Shown piece after piece: positions 17,115 to 25,961 of a stretch of 64,000 nt of DNA. Every line of letters begins with the position of its first letter. Position 1 is the stretch's first letter. A program made the position numbers and the translations under genes. The DNA comes from Actinomycetaceae bacterium TAE3-ERU4 (lineage in GTDB: Bacteria > Actinomycetota > Actinomycetes > Actinomycetales > Actinomycetaceae): assembly GCA_019218365.1 (NCBI GenBank), contig JAHUUJ010000004.1, positions 1 through 64,000 on the forward strand, in the 5' to 3' direction. The notes under the pieces are model-generated. The model made no database searches. It worked only from the letters and a program-made list of their open reading frames with translations, and was not told the origin of the DNA.

Positions 17115-17723
17115 TTACTTATTTCCGGAGCGTTCGGAACGCTCAGCGCGACGTGCGCGCCTCTCATCCCGCTCCGCTTCGCGACGCTTACGCATTTCGT
17201 TTACAGCTTCAGACTTCTTACGAACCGGCGCTAACACCATGTTCATACGACGTCCATCCAAACGTGGACGAGCCTCAACGCTACCGTATTCAGAAACGGA
17301 TTCAGCAAGACGTTCCAAAAGTTTGACACCCATCTCCGGACGAGACTGCTCGCGCCCACGGAAAAGAATGACAATCTTTACTTTGTCTCCACCGTCAAGG
17401 AAACGAATTACGTGTCCACGCTTCGTTTCAAAGTCATGATCATCAATCTTCAGCCGGAACTGAATTTCCTTCATCTGCGTGTTGGCCTGATTACGACGAG
17501 CTGCGCGCTCTTTTTGCGCCATCTCATACTTAAACTTGCCATAGTCCATCAGTTTAGCTACCGGCGGACGCGCGTCCGGGGCAACTTCCACTAAGTCCAA
17601 ATCCGCTTCCTGCGCCAAGCGCAAGGCGTCCTCCACTCGGACAACGCCTACCTGCTCGCCACCCGGACCGACCAGGCGGACCTCGGGAACGCGGATACGC
17701 TCGTTAATACGCGGTTCAGTGAT
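17115..17723 (-). CDS. infC: Translation initiation factor IF-3, AUC start
   Basis: IF3 keeps 30S subunits apart from 50S and proofreads start-codon selection. The full protein (202 residues) begins [19 protein letters not shown], the conserved IF3 N-terminus. In this frame no ATG, GTG or TTG exists between the upstream TAA and that motif; the frame runs GAG AAA TGG AGC AGG GTC ATC ACT. The codon ATC at 17723 lies seven bases after GGAG, so the start is very probably AUC. This fits the known use of rare start codons (AUU in Escherichia coli) for infC autoregulation. Starting at GTG 17636 instead would delete most of the N-terminal domain. A basic C-terminal tail rich in Arg and Glu follows the C-domain. 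Confidence 0.93.
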   Translation of the reverse strand: MTEPRINERIRVPEVRLVGPGGEQVGVVRVEDALRLAQEADLDLVEVAPDARPPVAKLMDYGKFKYEMAQKERAARRNQANTQMKEIQFRLKIDDHDFETKRGHVIRFLDGGDKVKIVILFRGREQSRPEMGVKLLERLAESVSEYGSVEARPRLDGRRMNMVLAPVRKKSEAVNEMRKRREAERDERRARRAERSERSGNK

Positions 17724-17933
17724 GACCCTGCTCCATTTCTCTTAAATGCGTTTACAGAAACCAAAAAGACCTTCGGCAACTGCGCGCGAAGGCCTATAAC
17801 AACACTATAAAGGGATATCTAAAATCCCTAGCTAACGCTGTTTACCCGACACCAACTTTGCAAATCGCTGCGGCATCCAGGTGGGAGTGGCCTCCACTTA
17901 CGTTGCGAGTTCCCTAGAGAACTCACTTCTGAC
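17724..17933 (-). promoter_or_regulatory. Structured leader of the infC-rpmI-rplT operon
   Basis: About 210 untranslated bases between a candidate promoter and the AUC start. They contain a perfect hairpin with arms GAGTTC/GAACTC (17907-17924), a second stem AGGGAT/ATCCCT (17811-17829), and a terminator-like hairpin (17763-17793) followed by TTTTT about 40 bases before the start codon. This layout suggests premature termination control. infC-operon leaders are regulated in other bacteria, but this element matches no family I can name. Confidence 0.55.
17763..17793 (-). terminator. Attenuator hairpin in the infC leader
   Basis: Stem GGCCTTCG with CGAAGGTC (one G-U pair) around an 11-base loop, followed on the minus strand by TTTTTGG. 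It lies inside the infC leader, upstream of the gene, so it would act as an attenuator. Confidence 0.55.
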
Positions 17934-17939
17934 TAGATA

Positions 17940-17971
17940 AGTGTAGCAAAGATAACCGAAGATAAGTGAAG
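17940..17971 (-). promoter_or_regulatory. Candidate infC promoter
   Basis: Extended -10 element TGCTACACT with TACACT at 17945-17940. The -35 match (TTCACT) is weak. It is placed so that transcription would begin near 17933 and include the whole structured leader. Identified by eye. Confidence 0.35.
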
Positions 17972-17994
17972 AAGGAGAAGTAAAGTACGACACA

Positions 17995-18696
17995 TCAAGC
18001 AAGATATAATGCTTCAGGAACTACCCGCACAGGTCCTACCTGCGGCCCAAACACACCTTTTTCCTGAATTCGAGAGATGAACTCCCTAACCTCTTTATGG
18101 GCTAAATCAGGAGAAGTAAAATCAAGTTTTACTCTTAGTTCGATTCCATCCAAAAATGGAAAAATCGCTAAATCAACAACGGTATCTAACGACTGAACCA
18201 CTTTTTGCAGACGTTCGCCTAACCCGCTATCCTGCCAGGGAGCAAGCCACTTTTCCCCCACAGCTAGTGCTTCTAAAGCACCTAATGGCAAGAAAATACC
18301 TCGTTCTATATCTATCACTAAAGACCTGCGTGCAGCAGCAGCCCAAGTAGCTAACTGGCGTACTGCAACAGGAACCGGACGAGCCTTAGAATCATATTTA
18401 TTAACTGCCTGAATATCAACAAAAGCGGCAATCGCTTTTACCCCCGAGACTTCCACTTCGGTTAGTTGAGAAGCCAAAGTTCCCTCAACATGCCCCGGTT
18501 CTGTTGAGTGGGGAAAGATTGGCAAAAGTAATCTTTCTCCAGCAAGCGCAGATACCAAATCTACCAGCACTGTACCTAAATCTTGCTCTGCCAAAGCCGC
18601 TATAACAGCCGCAGATGCCTGTCCCCTGTCAGAAGAAGTTGGCAGCGATAAACGCTTCATAAGTTTTTGTCGCTGCTGTTCAGTTAGAGGAGTCAT
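17995..18696 (-). CDS. SseB-family protein
   Basis: 233-residue soluble protein resembling the SseB N-terminal domain family (an initial helix, then LVSALAGERLLLPIF and a GVKAIAAFVDIQAV strand-turn). SseB proteins are widespread in actinobacteria with no agreed biochemical role. A longer frame reaches 18840, but its first 48 residues lie inside the upstream gene; MTPLTEQQRQ at 18696 is the sensible start, overlapping that gene by 17 bases. The pair is probably one transcription unit. Confidence 0.72.
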   Translation of the reverse strand: MTPLTEQQRQKLMKRLSLPTSSDRGQASAAVIAALAEQDLGTVLVDLVSALAGERLLLPIFPHSTEPGHVEGTLASQLTEVEVSGVKAIAAFVDIQAVNKYDSKARPVPVAVRQLATWAAAARRSLVIDIERGIFLPLGALEALAVGEKWLAPWQDSGLGERLQKVVQSLDTVVDLAIFPFLDGIELRVKLDFTSPDLAHKEVREFISRIQEKGVFGPQVGPVRVVPEALYLA

Positions 18697-19381
18697 CTTC
18701 TTTATCCCGATTAAAAAAGGACTTCCCCATTGCTTTAAACGCAGACCATGCAGAACGAGGCGGATCAAAGTTAGGGTGGTTGAGAATATCAGTTCTGCCC
18801 ACAAGCAAGTCCTCAACCGAGGTATGGACATAGGCAACAACCAAACCAGCAGATAGGGAAGTATCTACCTTCCCTTTAAGATATCGCCATGCCACAATTT
18901 GTCCCACAACTGCCGAATCTTCCTGGTCGTCTTCCATAGTCAACCAAGATTGCAATGCAATCACTGAACGTCCAAGAAATGCTGAAACCTTTTGTGCCAC
19001 CGTCTCAACTTCTGGTGCTACTGGACGTTGAGACCCCAGAAACTCAGAAAACTCATCATCTTCAGAAACAATATCAACCCATATCACAGCACCGGAGGGA
19101 GTACCCAAAGCACGAGCCTTAATGCCTTCGGCATCCAGTAGATGCTGAAGTACACGAGCGGAAGCAATCTCTGTCAAGACAAGTCCCACGCGTCTTCTCC
19201 CATCTTCCATGGGACGAACTTGTTCCACTTCAAGATTTTCAGGAATTACTCCGTAAGCGACATTATTATCATCAACAGCCGGGGGTTCTTCCTGTACATC
19301 AGCAGATACCGAGTCAACCGATTCCAAAGTAGCGTCACTGAGTAGCTTCTCAAACTCCGCGTCAAAATCGCGTTCAGACAT
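18680..19381 (-). CDS. Hypothetical protein upstream of the SseB gene
   Basis: Not recognised. 233 residues, strongly acidic (many Asp/Glu) in the first 60, followed by a mixed alpha/beta region with VGLVLTEIASARVLQHLL and a C-terminal LVVAYVHTSVEDLLVG segment. No membrane segment, signal peptide or catalytic motif is evident. A frame opens at 19429, but ATG 19381 has AGGGGG directly upstream and is preferred. Overlap with the SseB-family gene suggests joint function. Confidence 0.65.
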   Translation of the reverse strand: MSERDFDAEFEKLLSDATLESVDSVSADVQEEPPAVDDNNVAYGVIPENLEVEQVRPMEDGRRRVGLVLTEIASARVLQHLLDAEGIKARALGTPSGAVIWVDIVSEDDEFSEFLGSQRPVAPEVETVAQKVSAFLGRSVIALQSWLTMEDDQEDSAVVGQIVAWRYLKGKVDTSLSAGLVVAYVHTSVEDLLVGRTDILNHPNFDPPRSAWSAFKAMGKSFFNRDKEDDSSN

Positions 19382-19492
19382 ATTTCCCCCTACCATCAAT
19401 CTTCTAACGAAATATTCTAACACCACCACAATCCCTAAAATCCACTGCTAGACTCTTAGAATCAAAGCAATAGTTAGCAGAATGGAAATAAA

Positions 19493-19726
19493 ATGACGCC
19501 TGAAAAAATCGAAGTTCGCACACCAATCAAGCTAGTACAATTCGTTAAATTAGCATCCTGGAGTGAATCTGGAGCCGAAGCTAACGCACTCGTCTCGCAA
19601 GGACAGGTCAGCGTAAACGGAGAAATCAGTACTGCACGCTCGCAAAAGCTAAACGGAGGCGAACTTATCGAAGCAACTCTACACACAGGTGAAGAAGTCA
19701 GCGCCTACGTCATTTCACAAGAATAG
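19493..19726 (+). CDS. Small S4-domain RNA-binding protein
   Basis: 77 residues, essentially one S4 domain of the YbcJ type: IKLVQFVKLASWSESGAEANALVSQG, then VSVNGEISTARSQKL. Such proteins bind structured RNA; the specific target is unknown. Convergent with dnaE, with its stop four bases before the dnaE stop and no clear terminator in between. Start ATG 19493. Confidence 0.82.
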   Translation: MTPEKIEVRTPIKLVQFVKLASWSESGAEANALVSQGQVSVNGEISTARSQKLNGGELIEATLHTGEEVSAYVISQE

Positions 19727-19730
19727 AGAT

Positions 19731-22700
19731 TTAAGATTTATCTCCGTTTGCGAATACAGAATCCCCCAAAAGCGCCAAAATATCAGCCGCAATAGGATTA
19801 GAATTTTCCACACTTACCGCATCTAATTCCAAAGTTGTCACTTTATGCCCCTCACGTATCCGCAAGCGCACCGGAGCCTGACCTGGATGAGCAGCGAAAA
19901 TATCGCGCAAGGCCTGCATATTAGGTTGCGTACACTGGGCTGCCTGCAGATGCAGTACTAACGGCCCCTCCCCTGACTCGGTAACTTCCAGTAGCTTCAT
20001 CTCAGAAGCGTAAATTTCACACTTCGAATCATCTCTACGAACCTTGCCAACAATAGAGACAATTGCATCTTGTTGCAAGAAAGGGGCATATGTTTCGTAG
20101 GTACGAGGGAAGAATAACGTCTGGATAGATCCGTTCATTCCCTCGATATTAACAATTGCCCATAACCCGCCATTACGCGAAGTTTTACGAGTAATGGCAG
20201 TAATTAGACCGGCAACTCGCACGGCATCGCCATCCCCTGGGCCCCCCTCCCCAAGAAGCTGAGCAATTGGCATATCTTGATTACGCATCAAGATACGTTC
20301 TAAGCCATTTAGAGGGTGGTCAGAAACATAAAGACCAAGCATGTCTCGTTCAAACTGTAGTTTTGTCTTCCGCTCCCACTCAGGCAAAGGTGGCACCGTA
20401 AAACTAAAAGAAGCCGCGTTCATTTCCCCGCCCAAAGAAGCAAAAAGATCAAACTGCCCAATTGCCTCATTACGCTTTTGCGAAGTAACAGCATCTACAG
20501 CGTCCTCGTGGCAAGCTGAAAGCGCACAACGCGATTCTTCAATCGAATCAAAAGCCCCGGCCTTGACCAAAGAATCAATCGTTCGTTTATTACAGACTAC
20601 CAAGGGAACCTTAGACAAGAAATCCTGGAAAGAAGTAAAAGGACCACTTTCCTCACGAGCTTCAATAATTGCCTCAACAACGTTATGTCCAACGTTACGG
20701 ATTGCTTCCAAACCAAAACGGATATCGTCACCAACCGCCGAAAAAACAGCTTGCGATTCGTTGACATCAGGCGGCAAGACCTTAATATGCATCCTGCGAC
20801 ACTCGGCTAGATAAACAGATAGCTTATCTTTGTTATCCTTCTGGCTCGTCAGGAGTGCCGCCATATACTCAACCGGGTAATTTGCTTTCAAATAACCCGT
20901 CCAATAGGAGACTAATCCATATGCCGCAGAGTGAGCTTTGTTAAACGCATAGTTAGAGAAGGGAACCAAGATATCCCACAGGGTCTTAACCGCTTCCTCA
21001 GGATAGCCGCGTGCCACCATCCCATCATGGAAAGGTACGTACTCCTTATCAAGGATTTCCTTCTTCTTCTTACCCATCGCACGACGTAGCAAGTCCGCTT
21101 GGCCCAAAGAGTACCCAGCTAGCTTCTGCGCAATTGCCATAACCTGTTCCTGATACACAATCAGACCGTAGGTTTCACCCAAAATCTCACGTAGTGGCTC
21201 TTCTAAAGCCGGGTGAATAGGCTCAATTTCTTGTGCGCCATTCTTACGCAAAGCATAGTTGGTGTGCGAATCAGCACCCATCGGGCCAGGACGGTAAAGA
21301 GCACCAACAGCAGAAATATCTTCGAAGTTATCCGGCTTCATCAAACGTAACAAGTCACGCATTCCGCCGCCATCCATCTGAAATACACCCAGGGTTTCAC
21401 CGGTGGAAAGTAACTCATACGTAGCTCGGTCATCAAGCTCTAATCCATCAAGGTCTACCTCAATACCACGGTTGGCTTTAATGCTCTCTAAGGCGTCAGA
21501 AATTACGGTTAGGTTCCTCAGACCCAAAAAGTCCATTTTCAAAAGCCCAAGAGATTCACAGGTGGGATATTCGAACTGGGTAATAATTGCCCCGTCCTGA
21601 GGACGCTTCATCAAGGGAATAATATCCGTCAAAGTATGCGAGGACATAATCACAGCACAGGCGTGAACCCCCCACTGCCGGGTTACCCCTTCCAGACCCT
21701 TCGCCAGAGAAACAACTTTCTGCGCATCCGGATCAGAATCATGCAACTTGCGGAACTCTTCAGCTTCCTTATAACGAGGATGCGAAGAATCAAAAATTCC
21801 GGCAATGGGAATGTCCTTACCCATTACCGAAGGGGGCATCGCTTTAGTTAAACGCTCCCCCATCTGATACTCATATCCCAATACTCGAGTAGAGTCCTTC
21901 AGAGCTTGCTTGGATTTAATCTTTCCGTAAGTAACAACCTGAGCAATTTTGTCCGATCCATATTTATGCGTAACATAATCGATTACTTCCCCACGGCGAC
22001 GTTCGTCAAAGTCCACATCAAAGTCCGGCATAGAAACACGCTCGGGGTTCAAGAAACGTTCGAACAGTAGACCGTGCTCAAGAGGATTTAGTTCTGTAAT
22101 TCGCATTGCATAAGCAACCATAGAACCCGCCCCAGAACCTCGTCCCGGTCCAACTCGGATTCCTTGTTCTTTTGCCCACTGAATATAGTCGGCAACAACC
22201 AAAAAGTATCCGGGGAAACCCATTTGGGTAATAATTCCAACCTCATAATCCGCCTGTTTACGTACGTCGGCGGGAATCCCATCAGGGAACCTATAGTGCA
22301 AACCTCGTTCTACCTCGGCAATAAACCAAGAATGCTCGTCTTCGCCCGCCGGAACGGGGAAACGGGGCATGTAGTTAGCGCCCTCAGCTACCGTCGTGAA
22401 CTTTACATCGCACATATCTGCGACAAGTAAAGTATTGTCACAGGCCTCTGGAATCTCGGCAAAAACCTGGCGCATCTCAGCAGCAGAACGCAAGAAATAT
22501 CCGTGACCGTCAAAGCGGAAACGATCCGGGTCAGAAATACGCGAACCCGTGGAAATACACAACATAGCATCGTGTACTTTTACGTCATCCTTACTCACAT
22601 AGTGCGAGTCATTAGTAGCTAGAAGCGGAGCGCCGATTTTGCGCGATAGTTCAATCAGTTGTTTTTTAGTACGCCGTTCAATGTCGATTCCATGATCCAT

Positions 22701-23282
22701 AACTTCGACAAAGAAATTTTCTTTCCCGAAAATATCTTGCAGTTCTCCAGCCTCTCGATATGCCTCCTCAATCTGCCCTAACCTTAAACGAGTTTGCACT
22801 GCAGAAGACGGACAACCGGTAGTGCCAATCAAACCTGTTGAATAGGTTTCCAACAATTCGCGGTCTGCGCGCGCAGCTTTACCGAAATGGCCTTCCAAGG
22901 AAGCTAAAGACCCTAGGCGGAATAGATTATGCATCCCCTCGGTAGTTCGGGAAAGTAGAGTCATGTGAGTATAAGAACCACGCGAGGAAACATCGTCACC
23001 GGCGGATTGTTGTTCTTTAGTTCCCCAAAAAACACGTGAAGTATCAAAACGGGAAGTACCGGGAGTTAAGTAGGCTTCCAAACCGATAATCGGTTTAATT
23101 CCCTCATCTTTACAAGCTTTATAGAATTCATAAGCTCCAAATAGGAAACCGTGGTCGGTAATCGCAATTGCCTTCTGTCCCGATTCTTTTGCTTTTGCCA
23201 CCAGTGGCTTAATTCTCGCTGCCCCATCGAGCATTGAATAATCGGTGTGACAATGAAGGTGAACGAAATCTGATGAAGCCAT
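19731..23282 (-). CDS. dnaE: DNA polymerase III alpha subunit
   Basis: Replicative polymerase, 1183 residues, the normal DnaE1 length. An N-terminal PHP domain carries HLHCHTDYSMLDGA (8-21) and ITDHG (41-45). The polymerase catalytic aspartates lie in PDFDVDFDERR (D422, D424). Later come helix-hairpin-helix motifs, and an OB-fold near 1000-1080. PHP histidines are retained, so proofreading by this domain is possible, as shown for mycobacterial DnaE1. It follows rluD and lspA in the usual actinobacterial order lspA-rluD-dnaE. Confidence 0.97.
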   Translation of the reverse strand: MASSDFVHLHCHTDYSMLDGAARIKPLVAKAKESGQKAIAITDHGFLFGAYEFYKACKDEGIKPIIGLEAYLTPGTSRFDTSRVFWGTKEQQSAGDDVSSRGSYTHMTLLSRTTEGMHNLFRLGSLASLEGHFGKAARADRELLETYSTGLIGTTGCPSSAVQTRLRLGQIEEAYREAGELQDIFGKENFFVEVMDHGIDIERRTKKQLIELSRKIGAPLLATNDSHYVSKDDVKVHDAMLCISTGSRISDPDRFRFDGHGYFLRSAAEMRQVFAEIPEACDNTLLVADMCDVKFTTVAEGANYMPRFPVPAGEDEHSWFIAEVERGLHYRFPDGIPADVRKQADYEVGIITQMGFPGYFLVVADYIQWAKEQGIRVGPGRGSGAGSMVAYAMRITELNPLEHGLLFERFLNPERVSMPDFDVDFDERRRGEVIDYVTHKYGSDKIAQVVTYGKIKSKQALKDSTRVLGYEYQMGERLTKAMPPSVMGKDIPIAGIFDSSHPRYKEAEEFRKLHDSDPDAQKVVSLAKGLEGVTRQWGVHACAVIMSSHTLTDIIPLMKRPQDGAIITQFEYPTCESLGLLKMDFLGLRNLTVISDALESIKANRGIEVDLDGLELDDRATYELLSTGETLGVFQMDGGGMRDLLRLMKPDNFEDISAVGALYRPGPMGADSHTNYALRKNGAQEIEPIHPALEEPLREILGETYGLIVYQEQVMAIAQKLAGYSLGQADLLRRAMGKKKKEILDKEYVPFHDGMVARGYPEEAVKTLWDILVPFSNYAFNKAHSAAYGLVSYWTGYLKANYPVEYMAALLTSQKDNKDKLSVYLAECRRMHIKVLPPDVNESQAVFSAVGDDIRFGLEAIRNVGHNVVEAIIEAREESGPFTSFQDFLSKVPLVVCNKRTIDSLVKAGAFDSIEESRCALSACHEDAVDAVTSQKRNEAIGQFDLFASLGGEMNAASFSFTVPPLPEWERKTKLQFERDMLGLYVSDHPLNGLERILMRNQDMPIAQLLGEGGPGDGDAVRVAGLITAITRKTSRNGGLWAIVNIEGMNGSIQTLFFPRTYETYAPFLQQDAIVSIVGKVRRDDSKCEIYASEMKLLEVTESGEGPLVLHLQAAQCTQPNMQALRDIFAAHPGQAPVRLRIREGHKVTTLELDAVSVENSNPIAADILALLGDSVFANGDKS

Positions 23283-23353
23283 GAGGATATTCTAACGGGT
23301 AGGAGCAAACAACGACCAACTGCCCAACGCGGCAAAAAGTTCACCAAGCGTTG

Positions 23354-24277
23354 TTAGAGCAAGGACAATCCTGACAAAACACCTTCTAAATCATTTGGAA
23401 GTGAGGAATTAAACTCCATTTTTTCCCCCGTTAGCGGATGAGCAAAAACCAGACGTGAAGCATGAAGCCACTGGCGTTTTAGCCCCAATTCCCCGGCAAG
23501 TTTAGGATTGGCGCCATAGCGTAAATCCCCTACGCAGGGATGACCCAAGGAGGCGAAATGAACACGAATTTGATGTGTTCGACCGGTCTCCAAATCTATC
23601 TCCAACAATTGGGCCCCGCGATATGAATGAAGCACCCGAAAATGTGTTACTGCATGACGCCCATCAGGACGAACTGCCATTTTCCCATCTTTTGAACGAG
23701 CACGGCCGATAGGCGCATCGATTGTTCCGGCAGAATGCTCCATATGCCCCTGCACTAGTGCTTGATAGGTCTTATCAACCTGACGTAAGCGAAAATCATT
23801 TTGCAGTTGTAGATAAGCATCATTATCTCGCGCTAATACCATCAGCCCCGAAGTATCTGCATCCAGCCGATGTACCACCCCACGACGATAAGCATCGCCT
23901 TCAGTAATAAATTCGTATCCTTTGGCCATTAGCGCACCCACAACCGTAGGACCGTCAAATCCACGTGCTGGATGCGCCGCAATTCCGGCAGGCTTATCAA
24001 TTACCAGAATGTTTTCATCCTCATAAATAACGGGTAAATCAAAGGGCGTAGGAACAACAAACAACTCTTCTTGCGGATGTAATATTCGGTAAGAAACCAC
24101 TGCACCAGCAGGAAGCGAATCTGATTTACGGGCCTTCTTTCCGTCTACATTAACCTCAAGTTCCTTGAACTGTTTACCGATGGCGGAACGAGTAAGTCCA
24201 GTCCATTGTGCAAGCAAAACATCTAAACGCTGGTTAGCCTGCTCTACCTCAACTACACGACTATCTAGCGGATGCAT
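23354..24277 (-). CDS. rluD: RluA/RluD-family pseudouridine synthase
   Basis: 307-residue enzyme isomerising uridines in 23S rRNA. An N-terminal S4 domain (about 15-62) precedes the catalytic domain with HRLDADTSG (136-144, catalytic D139) and GRTHQIRVH. Which positions it modifies (RluD-type 1911/1915/1917 or other) is inferred only from family and the lspA-rluD-dnaE context. The start overlaps lspA by 17 bases. Confidence 0.9.
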   Translation of the reverse strand: MHPLDSRVVEVEQANQRLDVLLAQWTGLTRSAIGKQFKELEVNVDGKKARKSDSLPAGAVVSYRILHPQEELFVVPTPFDLPVIYEDENILVIDKPAGIAAHPARGFDGPTVVGALMAKGYEFITEGDAYRRGVVHRLDADTSGLMVLARDNDAYLQLQNDFRLRQVDKTYQALVQGHMEHSAGTIDAPIGRARSKDGKMAVRPDGRHAVTHFRVLHSYRGAQLLEIDLETGRTHQIRVHFASLGHPCVGDLRYGANPKLAGELGLKRQWLHASRLVFAHPLTGEKMEFNSSLPNDLEGVLSGLSLL

Positions 24278-24788
24278 TCTCTTCTTTCTTATCTTCCAAT
24301 AGTTCGTAAGGTTCTGGGCCAGTAAATGTAAAAATCACCAAAGAAGCCGCAGCTACACAAATCCAGATATCGGCGACATTACCAATGAATAAATTACCGT
24401 ACCCAATGAAATCAACAACGTGACCACTTCCCCAACCTGGAGCACGGAAAAGTCTATCAATTAGATTCCCTAAAGCACCGCCAACAATGAAAGCTAACGA
24501 AATACCCCATAGGCGCGAAGTAACACGGCGGGCATAGTAAATCACAAAGGCACAAACGCAGACGGAAACGATAGAAAAAATCCAGGCGCGCCCAGATCCT
24601 AGAGAAAAAGCAGCTCCGGGGTTGCGAATAAGACGTAAGAAGAAAAAATCTGTCCCGAGCAAATCAATCTGCCTAGATCCCAAGTAGGAAAGAGCCAAAA
24701 TTTTAGTTATTTGGTCCAAAAGGAAAGACAATAAAATTAATCCCCAAAACGGTCGCCAAAAAAATATCGGACGCTGCTGTTCTTGCAA
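24261..24788 (-). CDS. lspA: Signal peptidase II (lipoprotein)
   Basis: Aspartic membrane protease that removes the signal peptide of diacylated prolipoproteins. 175 residues with four hydrophobic segments and the catalytic aspartates D111 (GNLIDR) and D140 (GNVADIW). The start is TTG at 24788 with GAGGGG six bases upstream. The acidic C-terminal tail lies in the cytoplasm. It sits between wag31 and rluD; the TraR/DksA-type gene sometimes found between wag31 and lspA is absent. Confidence 0.95.
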   Translation of the reverse strand: MQEQQRPIFFWRPFWGLILLSFLLDQITKILALSYLGSRQIDLLGTDFFFLRLIRNPGAAFSLGSGRAWIFSIVSVCVCAFVIYYARRVTSRLWGISLAFIVGGALGNLIDRLFRAPGWGSGHVVDFIGYGNLFIGNVADIWICVAAASLVIFTFTGPEPYELLEDKKEENASAR

Positions 24789-24810
24789 AACAAACCCCTC
24801 TTAATGCAAA

Positions 24811-24841
24811 GTAGCGCCCTCTCAATAGGGAGGGCGCTACT
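24811..24841 (-). terminator. Hairpin terminator after wag31
   Basis: Stem GTAGCGCCCTC with its complement (24811-24821 / 24830-24840) and a short loop, eleven bases past the wag31 stop. The T-tract is weak (TTTGCATT), so termination may be partial, allowing read-through to lspA. Confidence 0.6.
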
Positions 24842-24851
24842 AAAAGCTAAA

Positions 24852-25496
24852 TCAGTTCTCCTCAGAGCCCTGCTCTAGCTTGCCAAGTAGACCTTCAAGG
24901 TGAGTACGCATCTGGGCACGGTAATCGCGCTCGAAGCTCTTGAGTTCTTCGATGTGGTTTTCAAGGCCACCGCGCTTTTCTTCAAGATCAGCCAGAATAC
25001 GAGTACGCTCGTCTTCAGCGCCCTTAACAATTTCAGTAGCCTTTTCACGGGACTCAGAAATAATACGGTCACCTTCTTCGCGACCATCGCGCACGTATTC
25101 ATCGTGTACACGCTGGGCAAGAGCAAGCATGGAAGTTGCCGACTCAGGTTCGGCTGTTGCGGAAGCTACAGGAGCAGCAGCTACAGGAGCAACCGCCGCA
25201 ACAGCCTCGGGCTGCTGCACGTTTTCTTCCTGAGCTACCGGCTGAGTTTCTTCCACCGGAGCTGCTTCAGGCTGTTCTTCAGCAACTACCGGAGCGGCCC
25301 CTTCACCGACTTCCGCTAGACGACGCTCAGCCTCTTCAAGCTTAGTCTTGAGGTCAGCGTTCTCATCCTGAAGCATCGCTATCGTGTGGATAACGCGGTC
25401 TAGGAAAGTATCCACCTCTTCCTGATCAAATCCCTCACGGAACTTTGTTTCAGTGAATCTGTGGTTCAGAATCTCTTCAATCGTAAGTAGCGCCAA
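24852..25496 (-). CDS. wag31: DivIVA-family polar growth protein Wag31
   Basis: Coiled-coil scaffold that marks curved membrane at poles and septa and recruits cell-wall synthesis. 214 residues: an N-terminal DivIVA membrane-binding domain (IEEILNHRFTETKFREGFDQEEVDTFLDRV), an early coiled coil to about 60, an Ala/Pro/Val/Glu-rich linker (about 65-120) and a second coiled coil to the end. The start is TTG at 25496, with GAGG upstream. It closes the dcw region after yggT, as in other actinobacteria. The linker is low-complexity and may vary between strains. Confidence 0.95.
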   Translation of the reverse strand: MALLTIEEILNHRFTETKFREGFDQEEVDTFLDRVIHTIAMLQDENADLKTKLEEAERRLAEVGEGAAPVVAEEQPEAAPVEETQPVAQEENVQQPEAVAAVAPVAAAPVASATAEPESATSMLALAQRVHDEYVRDGREEGDRIISESREKATEIVKGAEDERTRILADLEEKRGGLENHIEELKSFERDYRAQMRTHLEGLLGKLEQGSEEN

Positions 25497-25666
25497 AGTT
25501 GTTACCTCGTGTTGTCAGTTGTGCAAGGCTTGATAAATCAAACCCATTTTGGACTCCAACCCGGAACGCCATTGGACGCATTCGGTTGGCTATCACAGCT
25601 CAGTTTACACTTAAAAAAAGAAAAAGTGTTACTAAAAGGGCAAATCTCAAAAATTACTTGTTTTTC

Positions 25667-25954
25667 TTACAGGTAAAGCAGGGTCAATCGTTGCAAAAAA
25701 CCGATTAGTAAAAATAGTATTACCATCCCTAAATCGATTCCTATATTGCCTATACGCAAGGGAGGTAAAACGTTACGAATAGCCCGTAGAGGCGGATCCG
25801 TAACAGCAAAAATTACATTTCCCAAAGTCGCTAGAATTGCTCCCGGACGCCAATCTGGTGCAAAAGCTAAAATCAAATCGTAGACAAATCTGCCCAGCAG
25901 AAGCATCATTAAAAGCCAAAGAATAAAAGAAAGAACTACAGCTAGAGTAGACAT
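25667..25954 (-). CDS. yggT: YggT family membrane protein
   Basis: 95-residue protein with two hydrophobic segments (about 5-27 and 72-92) and the conserved DPPLRAIRNVLPP between them. The family (YggT/YlmG) is linked to membrane and division organisation, but its activity is unresolved. It lies seven bases after sepF, the usual sepF-yggT-wag31 order. Confidence 0.93.
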   Translation of the reverse strand: MSTLAVVLSFILWLLMMLLLGRFVYDLILAFAPDWRPGAILATLGNVIFAVTDPPLRAIRNVLPPLRIGNIGIDLGMVILFLLIGFLQRLTLLYL

Positions 25955-25961
25955 TTAATAA

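Noticed and set aside
24900-25319. 139-residue plus-strand frame in wag31
   Set aside because: Antisense shadow of the low-complexity coiled-coil region.
25497-25666. Additional small gene between yggT and wag31
   Set aside because: No frame with RBS; contains only a short TAACACTT/AAGTGTA stem and probably the wag31 promoter.
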